From Shimia sp. Alg240-R146 (lineage in GTDB: Bacteria > Pseudomonadota > Alphaproteobacteria > Rhodobacterales > Rhodobacteraceae): 64,000 nucleotides of DNA. The notes beneath the pieces were generated by a model. That model worked only from the letters and a program-made list of their open reading frames with translations, was not told where the DNA came from and ran no database searches. The translations under genes and the position numbers were made by a program. Shown piece after piece: positions 17,835 to 27,057 of this stretch (position 1 is the stretch's first letter; each line of letters opens with the position of its first letter). The stretch spans positions 744,001 through 808,000 of the forward strand of contig NZ_CAMZOK010000002.1 in NCBI RefSeq assembly GCF_947331465.1, read 5' to 3'.

Positions 17835-18821
17835 ATGGCAGGTGGTTTGCTGGCGCTGCTGGATGATGTGGCGGCGATCGCCAAGGTTGCGGCGGCGTCG
17901 ATTGACGATGTCGCGGCGCAGGCGATGAAATCCGGAGCCAAGGCGGCCGGCGCGGTCATAGATGATGCGGCGGTCACCCCGAAGTACGTTCAGGGGTTTC
18001 GGGCAGAGCGTGAACTGCCAATCATCTGGAAAATTGCCAAAGGTTCGATCAAGAACAAGTTGTTCATTTTGCTGCCGGCGGCGCTGTTGCTGGCCAATTT
18101 TGCGCCCTGGCTGATTTCACCGCTCTTGATGATTGGCGGGGCTTATCTGTGCTTTGAAGGCGCGGAGAAGGTGTATCACGTTCTGGTTCCGCACAAAGAG
18201 CATCACGAGGAAGCGGTGGACGAGGTTAACGATCCTGCCCATTTGGAAGAGGCGAAGGCGGCAGGTGCCATCAAGACCGACTTTATCCTGTCTGCCGAAA
18301 TTATGACCATCATTCTGAGCGCCATTCCTGAAAGCAGTTTCTGGTTTGAAGCGGCGACGTTGGCGCTGGCTGGTGTTGGGATCACGGTGGCGGTTTATGG
18401 CTCTGTGGCGTTGATTGTGAAGGCGGATGACTTTGGTTTGTTGCTGTATGCCAAGGGTAGGCTGGCGGCGACGCGGGCGTTTGGGAAATGGCTCGTGCGG
18501 GCGATGCCGGGCTTTATGAAGCTGCTGACGATCATCGGCACGGCGGCGATGCTGTGGGTTGGTGGATCCATCGTGGTGCATGGGCTTGAGGAACTGGGGT
18601 TTGGCTGGATTGGCCATCATATCCATGATTGGGCACATGCGGTTGGTCTTTTGGTGACGACGGATTGGACGCGCGCGGTGGAATGGATCGCAAAGGCCGC
18701 GATGGACGGTGTCTTTGGTTTGGCGCTGGGGTTTGTATTGATCCCTGTGGCGACCAAGATCTTTGCGCCAATTTTCACAAAGGTGACCGGAAGGACGGCT
18801 GGCGACGACGCGTCGCATTGA
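17835..18821 (+). CDS. DUF808 family inner-membrane protein
   Basis: 328-residue DUF808 (YedI-type) protein with an N-terminal amphipathic segment rich in Ala/Asp, then about six membrane helices. Family motifs include GGLLALLDDVAAIAK at the very start, KGSIKNKLFILLPAALLL, CFEGAEKVYH, and AAGAIKTDFILSAEIMTIIL. A histidine cluster (HKEHHEE) sits after the third helix. A TTG one codon upstream is possible but the ATG at 17835 is better placed. Function is not established for this family; often annotated as a transporter-like protein. Confidence 0.87.
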   Translation: MAGGLLALLDDVAAIAKVAAASIDDVAAQAMKSGAKAAGAVIDDAAVTPKYVQGFRAERELPIIWKIAKGSIKNKLFILLPAALLLANFAPWLISPLLMIGGAYLCFEGAEKVYHVLVPHKEHHEEAVDEVNDPAHLEEAKAAGAIKTDFILSAEIMTIILSAIPESSFWFEAATLALAGVGITVAVYGSVALIVKADDFGLLLYAKGRLAATRAFGKWLVRAMPGFMKLLTIIGTAAMLWVGGSIVVHGLEELGFGWIGHHIHDWAHAVGLLVTTDWTRAVEWIAKAAMDGVFGLALGFVLIPVATKIFAPIFTKVTGRTAGDDASH

Positions 18822-18901
18822 GCGACTGACGGTGCGTCATGGCGGTTGTGATTGTGCCTTAGTGGCATAGGCTGTGGCGAAACCGTCGAGGAGAGCCACG
18901 A

Positions 18902-19681
18902 ATGGCGCAGACATTGGCAGAATTTTTGGACCGAGCCGACGTTGGGCAAAATGTGCCTGCGAATTGGGCGCAGGGGCGTACGGCGTTTGGCGGCTTTACG
19001 GCTGCGGTGCTGCTTAGAGCTGCGCTTGAAAGCGATACCGCATTGCCGCCGTTGCGTTCGGCGATGATAAACTTCACAGCACCCGTGACGCAGGCGCCGG
19101 ACACCAGCGTAGAGGTGTTGCGGCAGGGACGGAATGTGACAACGCTGGAGGTCAAAGCCCGTGTCGCTGGGAAAGTTGTCGCCAGTGGCACGTTTTCCTT
19201 CGGCGCCTCTCAAGTTAGCCATGTGACGGATCTTCTTCCGGCGGTTGCTGCGCCGAAACCGGAAGACACAGAGCTTATGATCCCCAAAGGGCGCGAGGCG
19301 CCAGCGGCTTTTTTCAACAATTTCGAGGTGCGGCTGATCGAAGGCCACCGTCCGTTTGCGGGGGCAGAGCGCGGGCATGTGCGGATCTGGGCGCGGCATC
19401 AGGACAACGCAAGTTGGGACACACCAGAGGGGCTGATCTGTCTTGGGGATGTGTTGCCGCCGGCAATCTTTGTCAAAGCCACCAAGCCGGGGCCGAATTC
19501 ATCGATGAACTGGATGTACAACGTTGTGCGCGAGGACACGTCGACGCGGGACGGTTGGTATATGCTTGAGACCGATCTGAGTGCGGCCGAGAATGGCTAT
19601 AGCTCGCAAGTTATGCGGATCTGGAACGCGGATGGTGATCTTTTGGTGGATGGCATGCAGGCAGTGGTGACTTTTGTCTGA
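18902..19681 (+). CDS. Acyl-CoA thioesterase family protein (TesB-like)
   Basis: 259-residue protein with the double-hotdog layout of the TesB-like thioesterase family. The N-terminal hotdog carries the typical AFGGFTAAVLLRA helix, and the second half has SSMNWMYNVVRED and a C-terminal LETDLSAAENGYSSQVMRIW segment. Strong GAGGAG ribosome-binding site before the ATG. It probably hydrolyses acyl-CoA, with substrate unknown. It is convergent with the acyltransferase gene 6 nt away. Confidence 0.8.
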   Translation: MAQTLAEFLDRADVGQNVPANWAQGRTAFGGFTAAVLLRAALESDTALPPLRSAMINFTAPVTQAPDTSVEVLRQGRNVTTLEVKARVAGKVVASGTFSFGASQVSHVTDLLPAVAAPKPEDTELMIPKGREAPAAFFNNFEVRLIEGHRPFAGAERGHVRIWARHQDNASWDTPEGLICLGDVLPPAIFVKATKPGPNSSMNWMYNVVREDTSTRDGWYMLETDLSAAENGYSSQVMRIWNADGDLLVDGMQAVVTFV

Positions 19682-19687
19682 GGTTAC

Positions 19688-20434
19688 TCAGAGATCTTCG
19701 GTGGTTTCGCCGGTCTGCGCGTCATAAGCGGCGGCCATAGCGGCTCTTAGGCGGGCAACGCATGTGTCGGTGTCTTCGTCCGGCCCGAAGTGCATCTGAT
19801 CTAGTACGTCGATACGGATGGTGCCCTTGAATGGGAAAAATTTGCCGCGCGGCAACAGCTTGTCGGAGTGACTGATCACAAAGGGACGCACAGCGCGGCC
19901 GGTTTTTTGGGCAATCAGCACGGCGCCCGCTTTGAACGGGGGCAGGCCGGGTTTGGTGGCGCGGGTGCCTTCGACAAACAAAATCGGCGAACGTCGTTTT
20001 GGCATGATGTCGACGGCTTCGATGAGCGAAGAAAGCGCGTCGCGGCCTTTGGTTCGGTCGATTTTCAGAAGGCCGGCCCCATCAAATCCACGTTTCAGTA
20101 GAGCCGCCTCGCAAAGTTCCTTTTTGGCGCCAAATGTGACCCATTTTTCGTTGGGAATCACGTGCAGCATGGAAAACCCATCCAAGTGGCTGCGGTGGTT
20201 TACGGCGATGACGGAGTTTTCGTCTGTACGAAGTGCCTCGATGGCAGCGTCAGAGATGTCGACATCCACGTCTAGGAACCACAACAGCCAAGAACAGCAG
20301 CGGGAAACGGTGCGCCAAAACCAGCCGCGAAAGCCCGGGCGTTTGCCGCAGATCGTCGGAATGAAAGCGACGAACAAGAAGATAAAGGGGCCGAGCAGGA
20401 CCAGAAAGCAACGCTTGATCAGGGTGACGAGCAT
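19688..20434 (-). CDS. Lysophospholipid acyltransferase (PlsC-like)
   Basis: 248-residue membrane acyltransferase of the PlsC family, which transfers an acyl chain to a lysophospholipid such as lysophosphatidate. The catalytic HX4D motif is canonical (NHRSHLDGF, His80 and Asp85) and the substrate-binding FVEGTRATKPGLPPFKAGAVLIA segment follows. An N-terminal hydrophobic helix anchors it. The open frame extends 40 codons upstream, but MLVTLIKRCFLVLLG is the better start. Close to a thioesterase gene on the opposite strand, a possible lipid-metabolism pairing. Confidence 0.88.
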   Translation of the reverse strand: MLVTLIKRCFLVLLGPFIFLFVAFIPTICGKRPGFRGWFWRTVSRCCSWLLWFLDVDVDISDAAIEALRTDENSVIAVNHRSHLDGFSMLHVIPNEKWVTFGAKKELCEAALLKRGFDGAGLLKIDRTKGRDALSSLIEAVDIMPKRRSPILFVEGTRATKPGLPPFKAGAVLIAQKTGRAVRPFVISHSDKLLPRGKFFPFKGTIRIDVLDQMHFGPDEDTDTCVARLRAAMAAAYDAQTGETTEDL

Positions 20435-20586
20435 GGGGGATGGACCTGTGGCGAAAGGGGTTCTGCGCGAGGGATACGCTTTGGTAGCCACATAGTGGCT
20501 TACGATAGGTAAAGATAGGGGGAATTGGGGTAGCGAACTGCGTTCGAAAGACAAGCGGCTAACAACTGTCTCCTAAAACAATCCAC

Positions 20587-21150
20587 TTAGGGTTTCCATC
20601 GGCGCGGCGGTTGGTTCGCCCTTGTTGGGAAGAAGGCTGCGAACATGCTTTGCTCAGAATAGATGATTCTGTTCTTGCTGAACACGGTGTGCCGCTTTGC
20701 ATGGGCCTTGTAGGAGCCGTAGCCGACAGCGTTGGATTGGTACACCACCTTGAGGTCAACGCCTTTGACCTCGCCCTCAAAGTACTCGCCGCCGATAACA
20801 CGCTTTGTACGTCCAACGCCAAAAAGATTGTCGACGTCAATTGTGAAGCGTCTCTTTGGATTGTTTGCGACGGTGCAGGTTAGACCGTCAGCCGCAGGGA
20901 ATCCGGACAACAGGTAAGTTACATTGTTGCCGTTGCCCCGTTTGGTGAGTGCACCGCGCCCGTTGGTTTCAGCGCAGGCGATGTCCCAGGGGAAGCGCTT
21001 GAATTCCACTTTGAATTGCCAGCTTTCAGGCGGGTAGTTGGCCTGAGGTTTGTTGGAATGAATGTTTTGGCCATTTGCATTACCGCAGATGGCAAAAAGC
21101 GCGAGGGCGGAAAGTAGGGACTTCTTAAAGAGGGGCATGGAAACTCGCAT
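20587..21150 (-). CDS. Secreted hypothetical protein
   Basis: 187 residues from ATG 21150 (or 183 from ATG 21138), with a signal peptide MPLFKKSLLSALALFAICGNANGQ. The mature protein has two cysteines (DIACAET, GLTCTV), suggesting one disulfide, and beta-rich composition. I do not recognise a family. Neither start has a clear ribosome-binding site, so expression may be low or leaderless. It sits between the acyltransferase and another small hypothetical on the same strand. Confidence 0.6.
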   Translation of the reverse strand: MRVSMPLFKKSLLSALALFAICGNANGQNIHSNKPQANYPPESWQFKVEFKRFPWDIACAETNGRGALTKRGNGNNVTYLLSGFPAADGLTCTVANNPKRRFTIDVDNLFGVGRTKRVIGGEYFEGEVKGVDLKVVYQSNAVGYGSYKAHAKRHTVFSKNRIIYSEQSMFAAFFPTRANQPPRRWKP

Positions 21151-21206
21151 AGAAAAAGGGCGTTGCGACGTCGCGCAAGTTTGGGGGAATAACGAGGTTG
21201 CTTCTC

Positions 21207-21563
21207 TTATCCATCCCTTGAAACAAAGATTTTGGCGCTCGGATTTGGGCATAGCGTCGTTTCGCCCATTTCCAACAAGGTCGAACGCGATAACACGCGT
21301 AAATCGTCCCAGAACCGGTGTTTAGACAGAGCGACAGTCGTCCAGAACTCTAGTTGGCCGGATTTGTTCATAATAGCGCTGTCCAATTCGAAGAGCTTTG
21401 GCCATCGGTTTTTTGTGGCTTCTTCTAAGGCGTCAAAGGCTTCTCCAAAGTCCTCGACCAGTTCGTCGGGCACATGCACAAAACTTGGATAGAGAGACGC
21501 TTGTGTTTGAGCGTACTGACACAGCGCACGCAATGCCCAAATCAGGTTCGGAGGTATCGACAT
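21207..21563 (-). CDS. Hypothetical protein, 118 residues
   Basis: Soluble acidic protein starting at ATG 21563 with a GGAG ribosome-binding site; the longer open frame upstream lies antisense inside tkt and is not coding. It contains ALRALCQYAQTQASLYPSFVHVPDELVEDFGEAFDALEE, probably helical. I do not recognise the family. It follows tkt on the same strand after a terminator, so it likely has its own promoter. Confidence 0.55.
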   Translation of the reverse strand: MSIPPNLIWALRALCQYAQTQASLYPSFVHVPDELVEDFGEAFDALEEATKNRWPKLFELDSAIMNKSGQLEFWTTVALSKHRFWDDLRVLSRSTLLEMGETTLCPNPSAKIFVSRDG

Positions 21564-21602
21564 ACGGTTGCTCCGCAATGCTAGTACACAACAAAACATA
21601 TT

Positions 21603-21631
21603 AAAAAGGCGCCCCGAGAGGAGCGCCTTTT
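21603..21631 (-). terminator. Rho-independent terminator of tkt
   Basis: Stem AAAGGCGC (21605-21612) with GCGCCTTT (21623-21630), extended by inner pairs, followed by five T on the minus strand. It lies 20 nt after the tkt stop. Confidence 0.85.
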
Positions 21632-21651
21632 CGTTCTCTATCAACCCAAGA

Positions 21652-23673
21652 TCACAGCAACGCTTTGGCTTTCTCGGCCACGTTGGCGGCGGTGATGCCG
21701 AATTTTTCGAAGAGCTCACCAGCCGGTGCGGAGGCACCGAAGCGGTCCATGCCGACGAAGTCGGATTTGCCGGCACGAGCACGTTCGCCAAGCAGCAGTT
21801 GATCCCAGCCGCCGGCGCGCACAGCCGCCTCGACACCGACACGCACTGCCGCGCCTGCAGGCAGGACTTTGCGGCGGTAAGCTTCGTCCTGAGCTGCAAA
21901 CAGTTCCATGCAGGGCATGGAAACCACGCGGGTGCCGATGCCTTCCGCTTCGAGCAGTTTCTTGGCTTCCATGGCGGTGGAGACCTCGGAGCCGGTGGCG
22001 ATCAGGATGGCCTGACGTTTGCCTTCGGCCTCGGCCAAAACATAGCCACCCTGCGCGGTCAGGTTCTTGAGCTTGTGCTCGGTGCGCAGCGTCGGCAGGT
22101 TCTGACGTGTCAGGGCCATCACAGACGGGGTGTCTTTGCTCGACAGCGCGATTTCCCAGGCCTCTGCGGTTTCTACGGAGTCGGCAGGACGGAACACATA
22201 GGTGTTGGGCGTCGCGCGACAGATGGCGAGGTGTTCGACCGGTTGGTGGGTCGGGCCGTCTTCGCCAACACCGATGGAGTCGTGGGTCATCACAAATACG
22301 GTGGGGATTTTGCTCAGCGCGGCCAGACGCATCGAGGGACGCGCGTAGTCGGTGAAGCAGAAGAAGGTGCCGCCGTAGGGACGCATACCGCCGTGCAGCG
22401 CCATGCCGTTCATGGCTGCGGCCATGCCGTGTTCACGGATGCCCCAGTAAACATAACGGCCCTTGCGGTTGTTGGTGTCAAACACACCCAGATCCGCCGT
22501 CAGCGTGTTGTTGGAGCCCGTCAGGTCGGCGGATCCACCCACGGTTTCCGGCATGATTGGATTGATCGCTGCCAATGCCATCTCAGAAGATTTACGAGTC
22601 GCCACTGTGGGCAGTTCCTCGGAAATCTGCTTTTTCAAGGCTTTGACTGTGGCCGAAAGCTTGTTTGGCACGTCCAGCGCATAGGCGCGGTTAAAGCGGG
22701 CCTGTTTTTGCTTGGAGGCTTCTGCGAAGCGACCTTCCCACTCGGTGCGATCTGCGGCGCCGCGGCTGCCGATGGCTTCCCACTGGGCTTTGATGTCGGA
22801 GGGCACTTCGAACGGGCCGGTTGTCCAGCCATAAGCGGCTTTGGCAGCGGCCATCTGGTCGGCATCGGTCAAAGCGCCGTGACCTTTGGAGGTATCTTGC
22901 GCGGCGTGGCCGATGGCAATGTGGGTTTTGCAGGCGATCATCGAAGGCTTTTTTGCCTTTTTGGCGGCGGTGATGGCAGCGTCAATGGCCGCGGGATCGT
23001 GGCCGTCGATTTCTTGCACATGCCAGCCGGACGCCTTGAAGCGTTTGACCTGATCGGTGCGGTCTGACAGTTCAACGGTGCCGTCGATGGTAATGTTGTT
23101 GTTGTCCCAGAATACGACCAAATTGCCCAGAGAATGGCGGCCTGCGAGTCCGATGGCCTCTTGGCTGATGCCCTCCATCAGGCAGCCGTCGCCGGCGATG
23201 ACGTAGGTGTTGTGGTTCACAATTTTGCGGCCGTATTGGGCGCGCTGGATTTCTTCTGCCATGGCAAAGCCAACCGCGTTGGCAAGACCCTGACCAAGTG
23301 GGCCGGTGGTGGTTTCCACAGCGTCGATCAGGAAATTTTCAGGATGGCCCGCAGTCAGAGCGCCCATCTGGCGGAAGTTTTTGACCTGCTCAAGCGTCAC
23401 TTGGGCGTCGCCCATGAGGTAAAGCAGCGAATAGATCAGCATCGAGCCGTGGCCCGCAGATAGGACAAAACGGTCGCGGTCAGGCCAGCTTGGCGCGGCG
23501 ACGTCGAATTTCATGTGCTTTTCAAACAGAACGGTGGCCACATCAGCCATGCCCATCGGCATGCCGGAGTGTCCGGAGTTCGCTGCAGCGACGGCATCAA
23601 GGGTCAGGGCGCGGATTGCGGCGGCCTTCATCCAGTGATCGGGGTTGTTTTCTTTCAGGGTGGCGATGTCCAT
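21652..23673 (-). CDS. tkt: Transketolase
   Basis: 673-residue thiamine-diphosphate enzyme of the non-oxidative pentose phosphate pathway. Visible motifs: substrate-binding [15 protein letters not shown] near the N-terminus, TPP-binding [13 protein letters not shown] with NN about 30 residues later, the transketolase signature [22 protein letters not shown], and a C-terminal domain with [19 protein letters not shown]. The start [26 protein letters not shown] is the family norm; 23 upstream codons are discarded. Strong terminator downstream. Confidence 0.97.
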   Translation of the reverse strand: MDIATLKENNPDHWMKAAAIRALTLDAVAAANSGHSGMPMGMADVATVLFEKHMKFDVAAPSWPDRDRFVLSAGHGSMLIYSLLYLMGDAQVTLEQVKNFRQMGALTAGHPENFLIDAVETTTGPLGQGLANAVGFAMAEEIQRAQYGRKIVNHNTYVIAGDGCLMEGISQEAIGLAGRHSLGNLVVFWDNNNITIDGTVELSDRTDQVKRFKASGWHVQEIDGHDPAAIDAAITAAKKAKKPSMIACKTHIAIGHAAQDTSKGHGALTDADQMAAAKAAYGWTTGPFEVPSDIKAQWEAIGSRGAADRTEWEGRFAEASKQKQARFNRAYALDVPNKLSATVKALKKQISEELPTVATRKSSEMALAAINPIMPETVGGSADLTGSNNTLTADLGVFDTNNRKGRYVYWGIREHGMAAAMNGMALHGGMRPYGGTFFCFTDYARPSMRLAALSKIPTVFVMTHDSIGVGEDGPTHQPVEHLAICRATPNTYVFRPADSVETAEAWEIALSSKDTPSVMALTRQNLPTLRTEHKLKNLTAQGGYVLAEAEGKRQAILIATGSEVSTAMEAKKLLEAEGIGTRVVSMPCMELFAAQDEAYRRKVLPAGAAVRVGVEAAVRAGGWDQLLLGERARAGKSDFVGMDRFGASAPAGELFEKFGITAANVAEKAKALL

Positions 23674-23948
23674 AAGACGTGCTCCAAATAAAACCAGAAA
23701 CGGGGCTTGAAAGCTCAATAGCAGTGACGGGCCAACTTGCAAGCGCTGATAGGCCCGTTTTGCCTGTCAGTGAGGCAATGGGTGCGAAAAACGGCCTGGC
23801 GGCGGCGGTTTGAGGGGGGTGGGCGATCTTTTGTGCAGCTCCTAATTTGAATCAATGATCGACAAGGTGTGGCGCGTGCAAAAAGAACGTGGCAAAGTGA
23901 CAGTCAAACGACAATTATCAGACCGATTGACGAACAAGGACGAGGCAC

Positions 23949-24764
23949 ATGAGTGACATCAGCGACCTAGAAGGCAGACTGAGCGGCGCGCTTGAGCGTA
24001 TTGGCCGCGGGGTTGCGAAATTGGGTCCGGCCTCTGCGGCAGCGGACGCGGAAGTGCCTGCGGTTCAGGACATGAGCGAAGAGGTCGCAAGTCTGCGGCG
24101 CGCACTGGAGCATGAGGCCAGTGCCTCGGCGCAGTTGGAGGAGCGTCTTCGGGCGGTGACGCAGAAACAGGATGAGGCTGAAGCGGAACTTGCGGTGGCA
24201 CGTGAAGCTGCGGAGAAAGCTGAATCCGATCTGGCGGCGGCACAAGAGACCGCTGATGCGTCAAAGGTCGAAGTTGCGAGTTTGCGGAGCACAGTTGATC
24301 AAGACAGCGCGGCTGGCGAAGAAGCCGATGCGCGTATTGAGGAGCTTTCGGAAAAAGTTGCAGCTCTGGAAGGTCAACTTGAAGCAGAGACATCTGCGCG
24401 GATCGCAGCCGAGGCAGCGGCAGACGGCGCGCGCCATGCATTGGCGGCGGCTGGTGCCGGTGACGGCGAAGCAAGCCTTGCGGCCAATCGTGAGGCGATG
24501 GAGCAGATGGCACAGCGCTTGCGCCGCATGCGCCGCATGAGCAAAGGTGTGCGTGAAAACAATGAACGGTTGCGGACCGTTGCCGAAGAGAAAGTGGTGG
24601 ACGCCGGTTTGATCAACGATGCGTTGAAAGCCGAGATCGACAGTTTGAAAGCGCAACGCGAGGCCGAGATGGCAGAAGCTGGTGTTATTTTGACCGGTCT
24701 AGCGCCGATGCTGTCGGTGGCGAATGGGGTTGAGGCGGAAGCCGCCAACGAGGAGGATGCGTAA
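23949..24764 (+). CDS. Coiled-coil protein co-transcribed with zapA
   Basis: 271 residues, rich in Ala, Glu, Lys and Gln with long heptad-like stretches from about residue 35 to 155 and again 180-240, so predominantly coiled coil. A short basic patch (AQRLRRMRRMSKGVRENNERLR) lies between them. No enzyme motif. The stop overlaps the zapA start by one base (TAATG), indicating coupled translation, so a role at the division ring or with FtsZ bundling is likely. It could be the local functional analogue of ZapB-like coiled-coil proteins, but I see no sequence proof. Confidence 0.75.
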   Translation: MSDISDLEGRLSGALERIGRGVAKLGPASAAADAEVPAVQDMSEEVASLRRALEHEASASAQLEERLRAVTQKQDEAEAELAVAREAAEKAESDLAAAQETADASKVEVASLRSTVDQDSAAGEEADARIEELSEKVAALEGQLEAETSARIAAEAAADGARHALAAAGAGDGEASLAANREAMEQMAQRLRRMRRMSKGVRENNERLRTVAEEKVVDAGLINDALKAEIDSLKAQREAEMAEAGVILTGLAPMLSVANGVEAEAANEEDA

Positions 24765-25147
24765 TGCCTGAAGTACAAATCGAAGTGGGCGGCCGCGTAT
24801 TCGAAGTGGCGTGTCAGGATGGTGAGCAGCATTTCCTTCAGTCTGCGGCCAAGATGCTGGACGCAGAGGCGCGCGTGTTGGTCAGCCAGGCCGGACGCAT
24901 ACCTGAGGGGCGTATGTTGCTTATGTCGGGATTGATGCTGGCGGATAAGACAGCGGGATTGGAAGACAAGCTCGGCGAGGTTGAGGCCAAACTCGCCGCG
25001 GCGCAACAAGAGATCGAGGGATTGAAATCGGCAGAACCCGAGAAGGTTGAAGTGCCTGTGATCCCGGGTGAAGTGACCGATACGCTGTCGGAACTGACGG
25101 CGCGGGCGGAAGCCATCGCCGATTTGGTCGAAGAAACGGTTGGTTAA
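24764..25147 (+). CDS. zapA: Cell division protein ZapA
   Basis: 127-residue ZapA. It binds FtsZ filaments and stabilises the division ring. The N-terminal half has the globular domain with PEVQIEVGGRVFEVACQDGEQHFLQSAAKMLDAEARVL, followed by a C-terminal coiled coil (about 60-90) and an acidic tail. The start overlaps the coiled-coil gene upstream by one base. A terminator follows 40 nt later. Confidence 0.93.
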   Translation: MPEVQIEVGGRVFEVACQDGEQHFLQSAAKMLDAEARVLVSQAGRIPEGRMLLMSGLMLADKTAGLEDKLGEVEAKLAAAQQEIEGLKSAEPEKVEVPVIPGEVTDTLSELTARAEAIADLVEETVG

Positions 25148-25189
25148 GGCGCCGCGTTTTGAGCGTTTTTTTCATGAATGGATTGAAGG

Positions 25190-25219
25190 ACCGGCGATGG
25201 CGCATCGCCGGTTTTTTTA
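25190..25219 (+). terminator. Rho-independent terminator of zapA
   Basis: Perfect 10-bp stem ACCGGCGATG (25190-25199) with CATCGCCGGT (25203-25212), 3-nt loop, then seven T. Confidence 0.93.
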
Positions 25220-25339
25220 TATTTATAAATGAGTTGGTTGCGTGCTTGAGGGTTACTTAAGGTGATCTTTCGGGGAAATGGTCCACCGCCTATTCTGGTC
25301 TTCGGTGGTTTTTGATTTATCTGAAACGGGAAAGAAGAC

Positions 25340-25517
25340 GTGATGGCGGCTCTTGTTCTTTGGCAGGGCTGGGCGTGCTGAGCGCGTGCGGCAGATTTTG
25401 TCAAATTGTGGAAACGTCTGGTTGGAAAAGCCCAGGATTGGCATGTTGTTTAAGCCTGCAGAAGGCACAACCTGTTCAGCAAAAACTCGCCCGTGTCGCA
25501 GGACGCGGGCGTTTTTT
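25340..25517 (+). ncRNA. Candidate small RNA downstream of zapA (6S RNA-like position)
   Basis: The 464-nt gap between zapA and the b561 gene is closed off by the zapA terminator on the left and contains its own terminator at 25488-25517, so a separate short transcript is expected. By eye it can fold: CTGGGC pairs with GCCCAG about 55 nt later, enclosing a hairpin (CAGATTTT with AAACGTCTG) and an asymmetric bubble, and a further TTGT..GCCT/AGGC..ACAA hairpin follows. Downstream of zapA is the classic position of 6S RNA (ssrS) in proteobacteria. The 5' end is a guess. Confidence 0.45.
25488..25517 (+). terminator. Rho-independent terminator of the small RNA
   Basis: 10-bp stem CGCCCGTGTC (25488-25497) with GACGCGGGCG (25502-25511), one G-T pair, 4-nt loop, then six T. 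It lies 95 nt before the next start codon, so it cannot belong to a gene's 3' end other than a short RNA. Confidence 0.9.
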
Positions 25518-25611
25518 GTGTCCGGAGGCGCGACGGAAAGATAGAGGAACAGCGTACCAGAAGGATCAGGCGGTTAGTGGGCCGCCGATGTCGGGGTTTT
25601 TGGAGTCCAGA

Positions 25612-26142
25612 ATGGCAAATCAATTAACAACATATGATCGGGTGTCGCGCTTAAATCACTGGGTGGTGGCGTGTTTGATCATCGGGTTGCTGGCCAGTGG
25701 ACTGGCGTTGGATATGGTGCTGGAAGGCGCGGCAAAGGCGCCCGTGCGCAATGTTCACAAGGCGGTCGGGCTTGCAGTTCTTGTACTTGGTACATGGCGC
25801 GTTGTCTGGCGTCTGATGCAGGGGTTCGTTGCGCCATTGCAGCACGACTGGCAGGTCAAAGCGGCGCATTGGGCGCATGTGATCTTGCTGGTGGGAATTG
25901 TTGTGATGCCGGTGTCTGGCGTGGTGATGTCTTACTTCGGCGGTCATTCGATCGGCTTTTTTGGACTGTTCACCATTCCCGGTGGGCCGAAAATTGTCGT
26001 GATAAATGAGATTGCGGGAACCCTGCACGCCGTCATGGGCAAGGTGATGATTGCCACGCTTTTGTTGCATGTTCTGGGCGCGATCAAACACCATGTCTTA
26101 GACAAAGACGACACATTGAAACGCATGATCGGGCGCGCCTGA
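25612..26142 (+). CDS. Cytochrome b561 domain protein
   Basis: 176-residue inner-membrane diheme cytochrome b561 of the bacterial type, with four helices and the ligand histidines in LNHWVVAC (near 16), NVHKAVG (near 48), LHAVMGKVMIATLLLHVLGAIKHH. It probably transfers electrons from quinol to an acceptor such as oxygen or superoxide. I start at the ATG at 25612; the 100-codon extension upstream crosses a terminator and is not coding. Convergent with grxD. Confidence 0.9.
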   Translation: MANQLTTYDRVSRLNHWVVACLIIGLLASGLALDMVLEGAAKAPVRNVHKAVGLAVLVLGTWRVVWRLMQGFVAPLQHDWQVKAAHWAHVILLVGIVVMPVSGVVMSYFGGHSIGFFGLFTIPGGPKIVVINEIAGTLHAVMGKVMIATLLLHVLGAIKHHVLDKDDTLKRMIGRA

Positions 26143-26170
26143 TAAGCAACTCGCACACCCGAAAATACGA

Positions 26171-26199
26171 AAAAGCCCCGCTAAATAAGCGGGGCTTTT
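26171..26199. terminator. Bidirectional terminator between b561 and grxD
   Basis: Perfect 12-bp stem AAAAGCCCCGCT (26171-26182) with AGCGGGGCTTTT (26188-26199), 5-nt loop. T runs at either side serve both convergent genes. Confidence 0.93.
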
Positions 26200-26220
26200 C
26201 ATATAGTTGGAAGGCTTTGT

Positions 26221-26583
26221 TCAGCCGTTAGCTTCGCGGATTTTGTCCGCGGCGTCTTTGTCAAATGCCACACCGTTGTCGGCAAACATCGTGTCGAGTT
26301 CGCTGGACAGGACCATCTCGGTGATGATGTCGCAGCCACCGACAAATTCGCCTTTGACGTAAAGCTGCGGGATAGTGGGCCAGTCGGAATAATCCTTGAT
26401 ACCCTGACGCACGCCTTCGTCGGCCAGCACGTTCACGTCGGTATAGTCGACCCCCATGTAGTTCAGCACGCCCGCCACGCGGGAGGAAAAGCCGCACTGG
26501 GGCATGTCCTTGGTGCCTTTCATGAAGAGCACTACGTCGCTGGCTTTGACGGTTTCGTCGATTTGATTGTTTACATCACTCAT
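26221..26583 (-). CDS. grxD: Monothiol glutaredoxin GrxD
   Basis: 120-residue CGFS-type monothiol glutaredoxin, which binds a [2Fe-2S] cluster and delivers it to partners, often with BolA. The CGFS site is at 30-33 ([10 protein letters not shown]), followed by [16 protein letters not shown], the glutathione-binding segment. The start at 26583 was chosen over a longer frame that has no glutaredoxin features upstream. It is the last gene of the minus-strand cluster with bolA and two small membrane proteins upstream. Confidence 0.95.
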   Translation of the reverse strand: MSDVNNQIDETVKASDVVLFMKGTKDMPQCGFSSRVAGVLNYMGVDYTDVNVLADEGVRQGIKDYSDWPTIPQLYVKGEFVGGCDIITEMVLSSELDTMFADNGVAFDKDAADKIREANG

Positions 26584-26689
26584 GTCGCGTTTCCTTGTGA
26601 CGGCGGTACCGTGTTTGGGTTGCCCATCATATAGGGCCAATTCATGCGCTTTGCCAATGCAGCCTGTTCGCAGGCTTTGACAGACGCGG

Positions 26690-26923
26690 TCACTTTTTCT
26701 TATCAGACGGGACAAACAGCTTGGCGTAGTCCTGTGGGTCCTTCGGGACTTTCCACGTAGCAACGTTGCCGCCGCCCATGCCGGATTGGTAATCCGAGCG
26801 TAGGGTGTGGTTGTCGGGGTCGCTGTCGTCTTGCTCAATCGGGTTGCGGTTACGGCTGTGCCATGCAAGCAAGCCGGCCATGCCAACAACGGCGAGCACG
26901 AGGGTTGGGATCAGCCATTCCAC
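26690..26923 (-). CDS. Small membrane protein, 77 residues
   Basis: Starts at GTG 26923, 4 nt after the stop of the tiny ORF upstream. One N-terminal membrane helix ([20 protein letters not shown]) is followed by a soluble tail rich in Asp, Asn and Lys ending in lysines. It lies between bolA and grxD in the same direction, so a link to Fe-S or envelope iron handling is possible. No family recognised. A longer frame could start further up, but the overlap with the next small ORF argues for the GTG. Confidence 0.65.
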   Translation of the reverse strand: MEWLIPTLVLAVVGMAGLLAWHSRNRNPIEQDDSDPDNHTLRSDYQSGMGGGNVATWKVPKDPQDYAKLFVPSDKKK

Positions 26924-26927
26924 GCGC

Positions 26928-27047
26928 TCAATCCCGCTTGCGCGCAGGGGTCGCGCGCGGGGATTTGGCGCGTCGGGCAGCATCGTAGCCGACGGCGACA
27001 ACCATCAGTGCGATCACGAGGCCAATTCCGAGAAGCGCGTATCCCAT
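26928..27047 (-). CDS. Tiny membrane protein, 39 residues
   Basis: ATG at 27047, 10 nt after the bolA stop, and TGA 4 nt before the next start. The protein begins MGYALLGIGLVIALMVVAVG, one hydrophobic helix, followed by a very basic tail (YDAARRAKSPRATPARKRD). The tight spacing on both sides suggests it is translated as part of the bolA operon. It is too short for usual gene callers and resembles no family I know. Confidence 0.6.
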   Translation of the reverse strand: MGYALLGIGLVIALMVVAVGYDAARRAKSPRATPARKRD

Positions 27048-27057
27048 GGCTGGGCCC

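Noticed and set aside
21568-23067. A 499-codon open frame on the plus strand opposite tkt
   Set aside because: It is the antisense of a highly conserved gene with strong third-position bias; the translation is rich in His, Gly and Arg with no family match.
25312-25611. N-terminal extension of the cytochrome b561 frame by 100 codons
   Set aside because: It crosses a strong terminator and has no hydrophobic or family features; the real start is at 25612.
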